From Myxococcales bacterium (lineage in GTDB: Bacteria > Myxococcota > Myxococcia > Myxococcales > Myxococcaceae), in the NCBI GenBank assembly GCA_009885595.1, contig VFKJ01000528.1, positions 1 to 13,500 on the forward strand: a DNA stretch of 13,500 bases, given 5' to 3'. How positions within the stretch are numbered: the first letter of the stretch is position 1; every line of letters begins with the position of its first letter. Below, piece by piece: positions 1-6,939 of this stretch. The notes below the pieces were generated by a model. The model was not told where the DNA came from and made no database searches. It saw nothing but the letters and a program-made list of their open reading frames with translations. A program made the translations under genes and the position numbers.

Positions 1-1
1 C

Positions 2-619
2 GCGCTGCCCATCATCGAGACGCAGGCAGGCGACGTGTCGGCGTACATCCCGACGAACGTGATCAGCATCACCGACGGGCAGATCTTCCTCGAGACCGAC
101 CTCTTCTTCGCCGGCGTCCGCCCGGCGATCAACGTGGGCCTCTCGGTGTCGCGCGTCGGCTCGGCCGCGCAGGTGAAGGCGATGAAGCAGGTCGCCGGCT
201 CGATGAAGCTCGACCTCGCGCAGTACCGCGAGCTGGCGGCCTTCGCGCAGTTCGGTTCTGACCTCGACAAGGCGACCCAGGACATTCTGGCCCGCGGCGC
301 GCGCCTCACCGAGCTGCTCAAGCAGCCCCAGTACGAGCCGCTGCCGGTGGCGCGGCAGTGCATGCAGATCTACGCGGCCATGAACAAGGACGACGCGGGC
401 AAGCGCGGGTGGCTGCGCGAGATCCCCGTGGTGGACATCTCGCGTTGGGCCAAGGAGTTCCTCGAGTTCTGCGCCGCGAAGTTCCCGCAGATCGAGAAGC
501 GCCTCGCCACCGACCTCAAGTTCCCCGAGGTCAACAAGGCGGCCTCCGACCCCGAGCTGAACAAGGCGATCACCGAGTTCAACGCGGTGTTCGTCAAGAC
601 GCCGGGCGCGAAGCTCTAA
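2..619 (+). CDS. atpA: F1Fo ATP synthase subunit alpha, C-terminal part (5' end outside window)
   Basis: This is the last 205 residues of the alpha subunit of the F1 catalytic head. That subunit forms the non-catalytic nucleotide sites of the alpha3beta3 hexamer on the cytoplasmic face of the inner membrane. The frame is open from the left edge and begins ALPIIETQAGDVSAYIPTNV, nearly identical to other bacterial alpha subunits. The SVSRVG segment carries the conserved arginine that reaches the neighbouring beta catalytic site (codon 152-154). AQYRELAAFAQF and TELLKQPQY open the helical C-terminal domain. That domain holds a short insertion around NKDDAGKRGW relative to E. coli. The P-loop lies upstream of the window. 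The GTG at 35 is internal, not a start. An intrinsic terminator follows directly, and the usual next gene, atpG, is absent. Confidence 0.97.
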   Translation, partial: ALPIIETQAGDVSAYIPTNVISITDGQIFLETDLFFAGVRPAINVGLSVSRVGSAAQVKAMKQVAGSMKLDLAQYRELAAFAQFGSDLDKATQDILARGARLTELLKQPQYEPLPVARQCMQIYAAMNKDDAGKRGWLREIPVVDISRWAKEFLEFCAAKFPQIEKRLATDLKFPEVNKAASDPELNKAITEFNAVFVKTPGAKL

Positions 620-628
620 ACGCCGGTC

Positions 629-660
629 TTCGCCCCGCTGCTGATGGGGCGAATTTCTTT
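629..660 (+). terminator. Intrinsic terminator after atpA
   Basis: A perfect 8-bp stem (TTCGCCCC at 629-636 pairing with GGGGCGAA at 646-653) encloses a 9-nt loop. It is followed at once by TTTCTTT (654-660). It starts 10 nt after the atpA stop. This is a textbook rho-independent terminator and indicates that atpA ends its transcription unit here. Confidence 0.88.
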
Positions 661-675
661 GGTGCCAGCGCGGGC

Positions 676-696
676 GCGGCGGAATAACACCGCCGC
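676..696 (+). promoter_or_regulatory. Inverted repeat abutting the start codon of the 697 lipoprotein gene
   Basis: GCGGCGG (676-682) and CCGCCGC (690-696) form a perfect 7-bp stem around the loop AATAACA. The last base of the stem is immediately before the ATG at 697. In mRNA this would cover the place where a ribosome binding site should be, and no Shine-Dalgarno sequence is visible. It could limit translation, act as a protein-binding site, or be chance in GC-rich DNA. Confidence 0.35.
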
Positions 697-1125
697 ATGC
701 GCCTGCTCGTCATCGCCTCCATCCTCGCCGCGTCCCTCTGCGGCTGCGCGCTCCGGCCGCGGTACGCCGACTTCGTCACCTCGACCACCGCGGGCAAGCA
801 AGCCACCTTCGTGGTGACCGACGCGGCCACCAACCAGCCGGTGCCGGGCGCGAAGGTGGAGGTGAGTGAAGGAAAGAACCGGCTCATCGTCACCACCGCG
901 GCCGACGGCACCTTCACCCTTCCGGTGGAGAAGAAGTACGTCGATGAGAACCCGGTGATGGTGGTGACGCTGCCCAGGGGCTTCGAGGCGTACCGGGTGG
1001 CCCTCGCGCCGGCGGTGGTGCTGGCGCCGCCCGCCGCTGAGCCCACCCTCAGCACCCCGCCGCAGGGCCCGCCGCCCCCGCCGCTCGAGACGCAGGACGC
1101 CGGGGTCCCGGCTTCGAATGGTTGA
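697..1125 (+). CDS. Small lipoprotein with carboxypeptidase-regulatory-like domain
   Basis: A 142-residue predicted lipoprotein of unknown function. Residues 1-17 are a lipoprotein signal: Arg at 2, a hydrophobic stretch, then L14-C-G-C17, with Cys17 the likely lipidated residue. Residues 35-105 (FVVTDAATNQPVPGAKVEV, then TTAADGTFTLPV) look like the beta-sandwich 'carboxypeptidase regulatory-like' fold, in which a modified loop precedes an A/T-x-DG-F strand. Residues 106-142 are rich in Pro and Ala, including a run of five prolines, and are probably an extended linker in the periplasm. Such domains usually mediate binding or surface attachment; no enzymatic residues are visible. The TGA at 1123-1125 lies 25 bp before the next gene's likely ATG, so the two may be co-transcribed. 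Confidence 0.8.
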   Translation: MRLLVIASILAASLCGCALRPRYADFVTSTTAGKQATFVVTDAATNQPVPGAKVEVSEGKNRLIVTTAADGTFTLPVEKKYVDENPVMVVTLPRGFEAYRVALAPAVVLAPPAAEPTLSTPPQGPPPPPLETQDAGVPASNG

Positions 1126-1150
1126 GCCGGGGTTGCGTCGAGAGCCCATC

Positions 1151-1699
1151 ATGAGACTGCTGGCCTGCTGTTGCGTGCTGCTGAGCGGGGTGGGGTGGGC
1201 GGCGGACGCCGAGGTGTTCCACGGGTGGTCGAAGGACGGCACCTGGCTCGTCTACGAGCAGCGCTCGCACGACGATCGCGTCGAGCTCTACTTCTGCGCG
1301 AGCGAGACGCAGGTGCAGCCCAGCTGGCCGGCCGCGCTCAACGCGCTCGATCGCGAAGACGGCACGCTCTCGTGCGTGCGCTTCCTCGACCCGAACAAGG
1401 CGCCTTACCAGTGGAAGACCCAGCTGGTGCTGCCGGCGCCGTCGATGTCGCAGGCGGGCATCAGCATCTCGCCCGAGCTGAGCACCGACGGTGAGTCGCC
1501 GGGCTTCACCCTGGTGTCCGGAGACAAGAAGCAGAGCTGCTACGCCTCGGCCACGCGGGAAGACTCGAGGCTGCAGAAGACCTGGTTCCACCCGAGCACG
1601 CGCTACGTGGCGGCGATCATCGATGGGAATTTCAGGCACTGCGCGGTGACGCTCAAGGCGAGCAAGCCGGTGGTGAAGCCGGGCGGGAAGAAGAAGTAA
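1151..1699 (+). CDS. Exported protein of unknown function
   Basis: A 182-residue protein that I cannot assign to a named family. I chose the ATG at 1151 because it gives a proper signal peptide: MRLLACCC, a hydrophobic core, then GWA-A with cleavage near residue 17 or 18. An in-frame ATG at 1118 would add 11 residues, overlap the previous gene and hide the signal. The mature protein has four cysteines (49, 75, 130, 164), enough for two disulfides in the periplasm. HGWSKDGTWLVYEQ (24-37) and TWFHPSTRYVAAIID (144-158) resemble blades of WD40/TolB-like proteins, in which a 'S-x-DG-x-h' phrase precedes beta strands. The C-terminus is Lys-rich. It probably follows the 697 gene in one transcript and is closed by a hairpin terminator. 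Confidence 0.75.
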   Translation: MRLLACCCVLLSGVGWAADAEVFHGWSKDGTWLVYEQRSHDDRVELYFCASETQVQPSWPAALNALDREDGTLSCVRFLDPNKAPYQWKTQLVLPAPSMSQAGISISPELSTDGESPGFTLVSGDKKQSCYASATREDSRLQKTWFHPSTRYVAAIIDGNFRHCAVTLKASKPVVKPGGKKK

Positions 1700-1713
1700 G
1701 TCGCCCAAAAGAA

Positions 1714-1758
1714 GAGCCGCCTCTCAGAGATGCAGAGGCGGCTCCCACAGCTTTTTTT
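1714..1758 (+). terminator. Hairpin terminator after the 1151 gene
   Basis: A perfect 11-bp stem (GAGCCGCCTCT at 1714-1724 with AGAGGCGGCTC at 1734-1744) has a 9-nt loop. Seven T residues lie at 1752-1758. The T run starts 7 nt past the stem rather than directly after it, which is less than ideal. Even so, stem strength, position 15 nt after the stop and the T tract make a terminator the best reading. Confidence 0.75.
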
Positions 1759-1779
1759 CGGGCCACTCCGCAGTGTCAC

Positions 1780-1798
1780 CTGAAGCTCAGGGCTTCAG
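1780..1798. other. Short hairpin in the 240-bp gap before the methyltransferase
   Basis: CTGAAGC (1780-1786) and GCTTCAG (1792-1798) form a 7-bp stem with a 5-nt loop and no T tract. It is the only structure I see between the terminator ending at 1758 and the ribosome binding site at 1931. The rest of that gap shows no convincing promoter boxes and no coding potential that I trust. The promoter of the methyltransferase gene presumably lies here. Confidence 0.3.
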
Positions 1799-1930
1799 AG
1801 AACCACCGCGGAGATGGTCCCTGCTTTATGACTTGGCAAGGCACCACCTCCTTTCGCGCCCCGAAGGGCCCGTGCATCCTTGCTCATCTGTGCTGCCTCG
1901 CAAGGGCGCGGCTGTGCGTTCAGGTAGGCT

Positions 1931-1935
1931 GGAGG
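1931..1935 (+). promoter_or_regulatory. Ribosome binding site of the methyltransferase gene
   Basis: GGAGG lies 4 nt before the ATG at 1940. It decides the start against the longer overlapping open frames that begin at 1773 and 1828. Confidence 0.7.
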
Positions 1936-1939
1936 TCCC

Positions 1940-2722
1940 ATGTCCTCTCCTCCCGTCGACGGCTGGGCTCCCGAGTTCTACGCGCGCTTCGCCGAAGACC
2001 GGGCGGCGCCGTTCGAAGACTTGCTGGCGCTGCTCTCACCCGCCCGGCGAGGCACCCTGCTCGATCTCGGCTGCGGCACCGGCGCGCTCACCGCGAAGGC
2101 GCACGTGGCGCTGCAGGTCTCGAGCTCCTTGGGGCTCGACGCTTCTCCTTCGATGCTGGGCAGCGCCGCGGTGCCCCCCGGCGTGACCCTGGAACGAAGA
2201 GACCTCGCCGCCTCGCTGCCGGAGGGCCGGTTCGATCGCGTGCTGAGCAACTCGGCCTTCAACTGGATCCCCGAGCACCGCGCCTGGCTGCCCCGGGTGC
2301 TGAACCTGGTCGCGCCCGGAGGGGAGCTCGCCGTGCAGATGCCGTCGAACGCAGGCACCCCCTTCTCCGAGTGCGTGCTCGAGGCGGCGGGGGAGTTCTC
2401 CGAGCTGCTGAAGGGCTTTGCGTACCACTCGCCGGTGGAGGCGCCCGAGGTGTACGCCGAGCTCTTCGCGCGCGACGAGCGGGTGGAGAAGAGCCGGGTG
2501 GGCACCTGGCACTACCCGCAGCTCCACGCCTCGGTGGAGGGGCTGGTGGCCTTCGCGCAGGGGGGAATGCTCTCGGCGTACCGCGCGCGGCTCTCGCCCG
2601 AGGACTTCGAGCGCTTCTGCGCCGCCTACCGGGAACGACTGCTGCGCCGGCTCGGGAGCGGGCCGGTGTTCTTCGCCTTCCGCCGGGTGTTCCTCTTCGC
2701 GAAGCTCAAGGCCGGGGCTTGA
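1940..2722 (+). CDS. SAM-dependent methyltransferase, trans-aconitate 2-methyltransferase-like
   Basis: A 260-residue cytoplasmic class I methyltransferase. Motif I is LDLGCGTGA (41-49), the SAM ribose acid is Asp67 in LGLDASPSML, motif II/III covers RRDL (86-89), and APGGEL (125-130) is the typical post-motif loop. Similarity to E. coli Tam runs the whole length. DGWAPEFYARFAEDR matches its 'W-x-P-x-x-Y-x-x-F' opening. NSAFNWIPEHRAWLP (104-118) and LAVQMPSN (130-137) match its core. The C-terminus (GPVFFAFRRVFLFAKL) matches its 'LLAFPRLFIVAR' ending. Tam methylates trans-aconitate, an inhibitory by-product of aconitase. The actual substrate here is not proven, since small-acid and natural-product methyltransferases share this scaffold. 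The last 17 bp overlap the 3' end of the convergent SpoIID-like gene. Confidence 0.88.
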   Translation: MSSPPVDGWAPEFYARFAEDRAAPFEDLLALLSPARRGTLLDLGCGTGALTAKAHVALQVSSSLGLDASPSMLGSAAVPPGVTLERRDLAASLPEGRFDRVLSNSAFNWIPEHRAWLPRVLNLVAPGGELAVQMPSNAGTPFSECVLEAAGEFSELLKGFAYHSPVEAPEVYAELFARDERVEKSRVGTWHYPQLHASVEGLVAFAQGGMLSAYRARLSPEDFERFCAAYRERLLRRLGSGPVFFAFRRVFLFAKLKAGA

Positions 2723-3758
2723 GCTGCGACTCGGGGAAGTAGCGCAGCAGGATGCCCCTGGCGTCCACCCCGCGCTCCGCCAGCGACTTCGCGCCCTGCT
2801 GACACAGCCCCGCGCCGTGACCGGTGCCTGAGCCCTCGAGGCGCAAGGTGGTGTCGGTTTCGCTGGTGCTGAATTTCAAGCTGCGCACCGAGCGCCAGCC
2901 GAACTTGCGGCCCACCAGCGAGATGAACTGCTGGCCGGTGAAGCGCTTGCCGAAGGAGCGCACCTCGAGCACCCGGCCGCCGCTGTCGCGCCGCAGCGAC
3001 TCCAGCGCGTTTCCGGTGGGGGCGACGCTCAGCGCGGTCGCGAGATCCTTCTTCTCCACCTCGAACTGCCACTTGAGCTCGGGGCCGGCGCAGCGGGGCG
3101 CGCCGTTCTCCACGTCGCTCACCGCGGTGCCTGCGCCGTCTTCGCCGAAGACGTCCATCGCGCTGCTGGTGTGGCCGCCGCAGGAAGAATGAAAGAAGGC
3201 CGGCTTGAGCACGATGCCGCCGATGAGCAGCACCTGGTTGGCGGTCTTCTTCACCGCGGCCTCCGCTTCCGGGCTCGCCTCGCCCTTGCCGCGGTACACC
3301 TGGCAGTGGGCGAGATCGCACAGCTCGTAGCCGTGCTTGCCGTGGCGCCGCTGCGCGGTGACCGCGAAGGTGCGCGAGACGATCGCCTGCGCCTCGAGCG
3401 CCGCGGACTTTCCACCATCGGCTTCCGCGGACACCACCGAAGGCAGGTACGCCTCGACGTCCACCACGTTGAGGAGCCGCAACAGCCCGCCCTCCAGCGA
3501 GACGTGGACCCGACCCGGGTAGGTGCGCCGGGTGTCCTTCACGGTGACGAGCACCTCGTCGCCGGCGATCACCTCGGTGCAGCGGGCCTCGCCCACCTTC
3601 ACGTCACGCACGCTCGCTTCGGCGTCGACGCTCTTGCCCAGCGGCTTGCCGTCGCAGGTGATGCGCGCAGCTTCCAGGTGCACCCGCACCGGCACCTCGC
3701 GCTCCAGCACCCGCACCTCGAGCGGCGCGGCCAGCAGCATCGCGAGCAGGGCCGTCAC
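2706..3758 (-). CDS. SpoIID/LytB-domain protein, probable peptidoglycan lytic transglycosylase
   Basis: A 350-residue protein of the SpoIID/LytB family, whose founder cleaves denuded glycan strands of peptidoglycan. I chose the GTG at 3758-3756 because it forms a GTGA overlap with the stop of the upstream gene and gives a short hydrophobic N-terminus (MTALLAMLLAAP) that may be an export signal. An upstream start at 3842 would add 28 Arg-rich residues inside the neighbour. The family core is present. VEAYLPSVVSAEADG (101-115) has Glu112 at the catalytic glutamate position, and LEAQAIVSRTFAV follows. CDLAHCQVYRG comes at 147-157. AFFHSSCGGHT (188-198) is the His/Cys segment that binds zinc in characterised SpoIID. 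GTGHGAGLCQQGA (311-323) is the C-terminal signature, with Cys-Gln where Ser-Gln is usual. In a non-endospore-former a role in cell-wall remodelling or development is likely but inferred. Confidence 0.88.
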   Translation of the reverse strand: MTALLAMLLAAPLEVRVLEREVPVRVHLEAARITCDGKPLGKSVDAEASVRDVKVGEARCTEVIAGDEVLVTVKDTRRTYPGRVHVSLEGGLLRLLNVVDVEAYLPSVVSAEADGGKSAALEAQAIVSRTFAVTAQRRHGKHGYELCDLAHCQVYRGKGEASPEAEAAVKKTANQVLLIGGIVLKPAFFHSSCGGHTSSAMDVFGEDGAGTAVSDVENGAPRCAGPELKWQFEVEKKDLATALSVAPTGNALESLRRDSGGRVLEVRSFGKRFTGQQFISLVGRKFGWRSVRSLKFSTSETDTTLRLEGSGTGHGAGLCQQGAKSLAERGVDARGILLRYFPESQLKPRP

Positions 3759-4411
3759 TTCTGCGCTTCCTCGGGCACGGCGAGCACGCGCCACACGGGC
3801 GACTCGAGCACCAGCTGGCTGCCCTGCGCGCCCTGGCTCCACTCGCCCTTCGCGTTCTTCTTCGCCTCGGGCAGGTACTGGCGATCGACCAGGGTGCCGC
3901 CCACCGCCACCAGCTTGCCGTTGGCTTCCATCGGCCAGCTCTCCAGCCCTGCGAGATAGAGGGGCGAGTCACCGACCAGCAGCACCGCGCCGCCCTTCGC
4001 GTCGCGCGCGATGCCCGAGAGGCGCACCCGCGAGCCGAGGAGCTTGCCCAGGGCGCGCGCTTCCTTCTTTGGGGCGCCGGGGTTCCTCAGGTGGGGGGCC
4101 AGCAGCGACTGTTCGTGCTCACTGAGCGAGGGGCGCAAGGTGCCTTCCACCCGCACCCGCGCGCCCACCAGCGGCTCCCAGCCCGGGGGCGGCGGGCCGT
4201 AGGTGACGTACACGACGGTGTCGTCGTCGAGCACCACCCCGGTGCCCTGCCACTGCTTGCCGCCCTTGCCCATGGGGACGCGCTCCAGCTGGCCGACCAG
4301 CACCACGGTCGCGCCCATGCGCTCCTTCACCGCGGCGGTGTTCGTCACCTCGGGGACCTGCACGGGCGGCGCTCCCATCAGCAGCGTGGTGACTGCGAGT
4401 GCGATCAGCAT
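3755..4411 (-). CDS. Exported protein with OB-fold-like repeats
   Basis: A 218-residue protein with no recognised family. The ATG at 4411 starts a clear signal peptide (MLIALAVTTLLMGA, cleavage after residue 13 or 14). A GTG at 4429, directly after the upstream gene's stop, would add six residues and is possible. The mature protein repeats the strand pattern 'hG-x-x-V-x-h-x-G-x-h' four times: MGATVVLVGQL (32-42), VGARVRVEGTL (82-92), LGSRVRLSGIA (125-135) and NGKLVAVGGTL (164-174). This pattern is typical of OB-like barrels such as periplasmic nucleic-acid-binding-like modules, so two tandem barrels are plausible. The spacing to the dehydrogenase gene upstream is 18 bp, and the stop overlaps the SpoIID-like gene's start. 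All three genes are therefore probably translated from one mRNA. A cell-envelope role with the SpoIID-like enzyme is inference. Confidence 0.75.
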   Translation of the reverse strand: MLIALAVTTLLMGAPPVQVPEVTNTAAVKERMGATVVLVGQLERVPMGKGGKQWQGTGVVLDDDTVVYVTYGPPPPGWEPLVGARVRVEGTLRPSLSEHEQSLLAPHLRNPGAPKKEARALGKLLGSRVRLSGIARDAKGGAVLLVGDSPLYLAGLESWPMEANGKLVAVGGTLVDRQYLPEAKKNAKGEWSQGAQGSQLVLESPVWRVLAVPEEAQK

Positions 4412-4429
4412 GGGGGCATCGAAGCACAC

Positions 4430-5248
4430 TCAGTCGACGAAGAAGTCGGGGGTGGGCTCGACGTTCGGGTCGACCTGGTAGCCCTTGAAGTCGGTGACGC
4501 CGTTGGCGCGCAGCACCTCGTCGTCGATGAGGAAGTTGCCGGTGAAGTCCTTCCCCTCGAGGAAGATGGCGTGCGCGGCGTCGGCCATGATGTCGGGCTT
4601 GCGGCTGGCGCGCATGAGGTCGTCGCCGCCCAGCATGTTGACCGCCGCGGTGGCGATGGTGGTGCGGGGCCAGAGGGCGTTGATCGCCACCTTGCCCTGG
4701 AACTCCGCCGCCATGCCCAGCACGCACATCGACATGCCGAACTTGGCCATGGTGTACGCCACGTGGTTCTCGAACCACTTCGCCTTCATCGAGAGCGGGG
4801 GAGAGAGGTTCAGGATGTGCGGGGTGAACTTCGAGTTGAGCAGGTGCGGCAGGCAGGTCTTGCTCACCAGGAAGGTGCCGCGCGTGTTCACGTGGTGCAT
4901 CAGGTCGTAGCGCTTCATCGGCGTCTCCAGGGTGCCGGTGAGGCTGATGGCGCTGGCGTTGTTCACGCAGATGTCGATGGCGCCGAAGCGGGCGACGGTC
5001 TTCTCCACCGCTTCCTGCACCTGGTGCTCTTCGCGGATGTCGCACATCAGCGCGAGCGCCTTGCCGCCCGCCGCCTCGATCGCCGCGGCCGCGGAGTAGA
5101 TGGTGCCCTCGAGCTTGGGGTGGGGATCGGTGGTCTTGGCGGCGATGGCGACGTTGGCGCCGTCCCGGGCAGCCCGCAGCGCGATGGCCAACCCGATGCC
5201 CCGGCTCGCGCCAGAGATGAAGAGAGTGCGTCCTGCCAGTGAGCTCAT
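4430..5248 (-). CDS. Short-chain dehydrogenase/reductase, HSDL2-like
   Basis: A 272-residue NAD(P)-dependent oxidoreductase of the classical SDR fold. ISGASRGIG (11-19) is the Rossmann glycine motif, VNNAS (95-99) the structural Asn motif, Ser149 the likely catalytic serine, and Y165-TMA-K169 the active-site Tyr/Lys pair. The stretch NLSPPLSMKAKWFENHVAYT (147-166), the following MAKFGMSMCVLGMA, and NALWPRTTIATAA (190-202) closely follow the N-terminal half of human HSDL2 (hydroxysteroid dehydrogenase-like protein 2). The C-terminal SCP2 lipid-binding domain of HSDL2 is absent, as is common in bacterial members. The substrate is unknown; lipid or acyl substrates are likely for this subgroup. 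It is the first gene of a minus-strand set of three. No good Shine-Dalgarno sequence is visible before the ATG. The start lies 77 bp from the divergent lipoprotein gene. Confidence 0.9.
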   Translation of the reverse strand: MSSLAGRTLFISGASRGIGLAIALRAARDGANVAIAAKTTDPHPKLEGTIYSAAAAIEAAGGKALALMCDIREEHQVQEAVEKTVARFGAIDICVNNASAISLTGTLETPMKRYDLMHHVNTRGTFLVSKTCLPHLLNSKFTPHILNLSPPLSMKAKWFENHVAYTMAKFGMSMCVLGMAAEFQGKVAINALWPRTTIATAAVNMLGGDDLMRASRKPDIMADAAHAIFLEGKDFTGNFLIDDEVLRANGVTDFKGYQVDPNVEPTPDFFVD

Positions 5249-5325
5249 GGGGCCCAGCTAGCACTTCTTCCCAGCGTGGTGGAGTCGTGCCGACGGCTGA
5301 CTTGGGAGTACCCTTGGCCCTCTCC

Positions 5326-6861
5326 ATGCGCCTGCTTTGCCTCCTCAGCGTCGTGATGGCCGGGTGCTTGCCGCGACCCGCCGAGCCCGTGCTGCGCGCG
5401 GTCGACCCGGCCTTCTTCGACGCGGACGCGGGCACGGCGTTGTCGTTGATCGCCGAGGGGCTGCTCCCGCAGGCCACGCTCGACTTCGATCACCCCGCGA
5501 GCTCCTCGATGCCGCCGGTGGTGGTGAGCGCCTTCATCGACGACGGGACCCAGCGGATCGACGTGCTCGACGCGCAGTGGATCGACTCCACCCGGGTGAC
5601 GGGGCGGCTGGCAGGGCCGGTGCCCATCGGCACCTACGACGTGCACCTGCTCGAGCCTCGTGGGCGCGAGCTGGTGTTGATCGCGGCGATCCAGGCGCTC
5701 GACTGCGCCGAAGGGGACTGTCCGTTGCCCGACGGCGGCGTGCCGGACTCCGGGGTGGTGTTGTGCAGCACGCGCAATTTTCGTGATCGGGACTTCGACG
5801 GCTATGGGGCTGGCGCCGCGCAGACCTTCTGCGGTCCGGGGTGGGTGCCGCTCTCGGGCGACTGCGATGATCGCGACAACCTCACGCTCCCCGCGGCGAC
5901 CGAGGTGTGCAACGGCATCGACGACGACTGCGATGGGCTGGTCGATGAAGATCGCTGCACGGACGCGAGCTGGTCGGCGGACGACAGCCTGAGGCCGCAG
6001 GGTGACGAGCTGCTCTCGAACGCCTCGTTCGCGCCCGGCTCGTTGTGGATCGCCGCCGGTGAGAAGCTCTACGTGCGGCGCGGCGGGCCGGACTTCATCG
6101 ACGCGAGCGCTTCCTGCCCGAACACCGTGAGCACGGTGTGGTCGGCGCCCAACGGCAGTGTCCAGGTGGGGGGTGGAAGCGCGGGCGCAGGCTTGCTGGC
6201 CGAGCAGACGCCCGCGGCCGATGCGTGCAGCAGCCAGCGGATGATCGCCGAGCCGCCGGTGGCGATGGTCGGGTTCCCCGCGGGCAACGAGTTCGACTCC
6301 GTGGCGGTGCTCGCGGACGGGCGACTGCTTCGGTGGCGAGGCGGCGCGGCGCCGACGATCAGCCCGAGCAACCTCCCCGCCTCGGCGCGGGTGAAGGACC
6401 TGCACGGCGTCGCGAGCAACCAGCTCTACGCGGTGGGTTCGGCGGTGGTGGGCAGCAACCGGCGGCAGACGGTGTGGGCGCTGCAAGCCGACGGCAACTG
6501 GAAGGACGAGCCGCTCCCGGGGCAGGGCACCCAGACGGGCACCTTGCTGGGCGTGTGGGCCGTGAGCGCGGTGGAGGCCATCGCGGTGGGCGAGGAGGGA
6601 AAGATCTTCCGGCGTAGCGCGAGCGGCTGGCGCTCGATCGACTCCGAGCTCACCAGCGACTTGACGAGCGTGCGCGCGTTCTCCAGTGGCCGCTTCTACG
6701 TGACCACCAGCGAGGGGGCCATCCGTCAGCGCGCGCGCGGGGCCTGGCGGACGGTCTTCCGCAACGACGCGGGCGTGCCCTTCAACGACGTGAGCGCGAC
6801 GAGCGAAGAGGACCTCTGGGCGGTGGGCAAGCTCGGCGTCATCGGCCGCGGCCCGCACTGA
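5326..6861 (+). CDS. Lipoprotein with MopE-type metal-binding motif and beta-propeller-like C-terminus
   Basis: A 511-residue predicted lipoprotein. The ATG at 5326 gives MRLLCLLSVVMAGC with lipobox M11-A-G-C14. An upstream in-frame start at 5239 would bury this signal. Residues 20-125 resemble an IPT/TIG-like beta sandwich. Residues 136-212 are the 'putative metal-binding' module found in MopE-like and many myxobacterial surface proteins. In it, RDRDFDGYG (153-161) is a calcium-type DxDxDG loop, SGDCDDRDN (177-185) follows, and CNGIDDDCDGLVDE (195-208) is the hallmark. Residues 215-511 contain repeated strands such as SVAVLADGRLLRW, QLYAVGSAVVG, AIAVGEEGKIFRR and DLWAVGKLG, typical of a propeller seen in Cys-poor secreted proteins of this group. 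It probably sits on the outer membrane or cell surface and binds calcium. Its biological role is unknown. The 3' end converges on the squalene-epoxidase-like gene 78 bp away. Confidence 0.83.
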   Translation: MRLLCLLSVVMAGCLPRPAEPVLRAVDPAFFDADAGTALSLIAEGLLPQATLDFDHPASSSMPPVVVSAFIDDGTQRIDVLDAQWIDSTRVTGRLAGPVPIGTYDVHLLEPRGRELVLIAAIQALDCAEGDCPLPDGGVPDSGVVLCSTRNFRDRDFDGYGAGAAQTFCGPGWVPLSGDCDDRDNLTLPAATEVCNGIDDDCDGLVDEDRCTDASWSADDSLRPQGDELLSNASFAPGSLWIAAGEKLYVRRGGPDFIDASASCPNTVSTVWSAPNGSVQVGGGSAGAGLLAEQTPAADACSSQRMIAEPPVAMVGFPAGNEFDSVAVLADGRLLRWRGGAAPTISPSNLPASARVKDLHGVASNQLYAVGSAVVGSNRRQTVWALQADGNWKDEPLPGQGTQTGTLLGVWAVSAVEAIAVGEEGKIFRRSASGWRSIDSELTSDLTSVRAFSSGRFYVTTSEGAIRQRARGAWRTVFRNDAGVPFNDVSATSEEDLWAVGKLGVIGRGPH

Positions 6862-6939
6862 ACGCGCTGCTTCTTCGACTCCGCTCGCAGGATTGGCGGA
6901 ATAAGGGCTGAACCGCTCGGGATGACCGGTCTTTCGGGG

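Noticed and set aside
1773..2186. Open frames starting at 1773 and 1828 ahead of the methyltransferase
   Set aside because: They are in other frames from the methyltransferase, have Arg/Pro-rich products and lack a ribosome binding site. The GGAGG-ATG at 1940 starts a recognisable enzyme.
4091..5242. Plus-strand open frame of 383 codons opposite the dehydrogenase and OB-like genes
   Set aside because: It spans two real minus-strand genes and their junction, and its product is low-complexity His/Val/Gly-rich.
5245..6858. Long minus-strand open frame opposite the MopE-type lipoprotein
   Set aside because: It is Arg/His/Ala-rich without domains or signal, while the plus strand has a lipobox and a known metal-binding motif.
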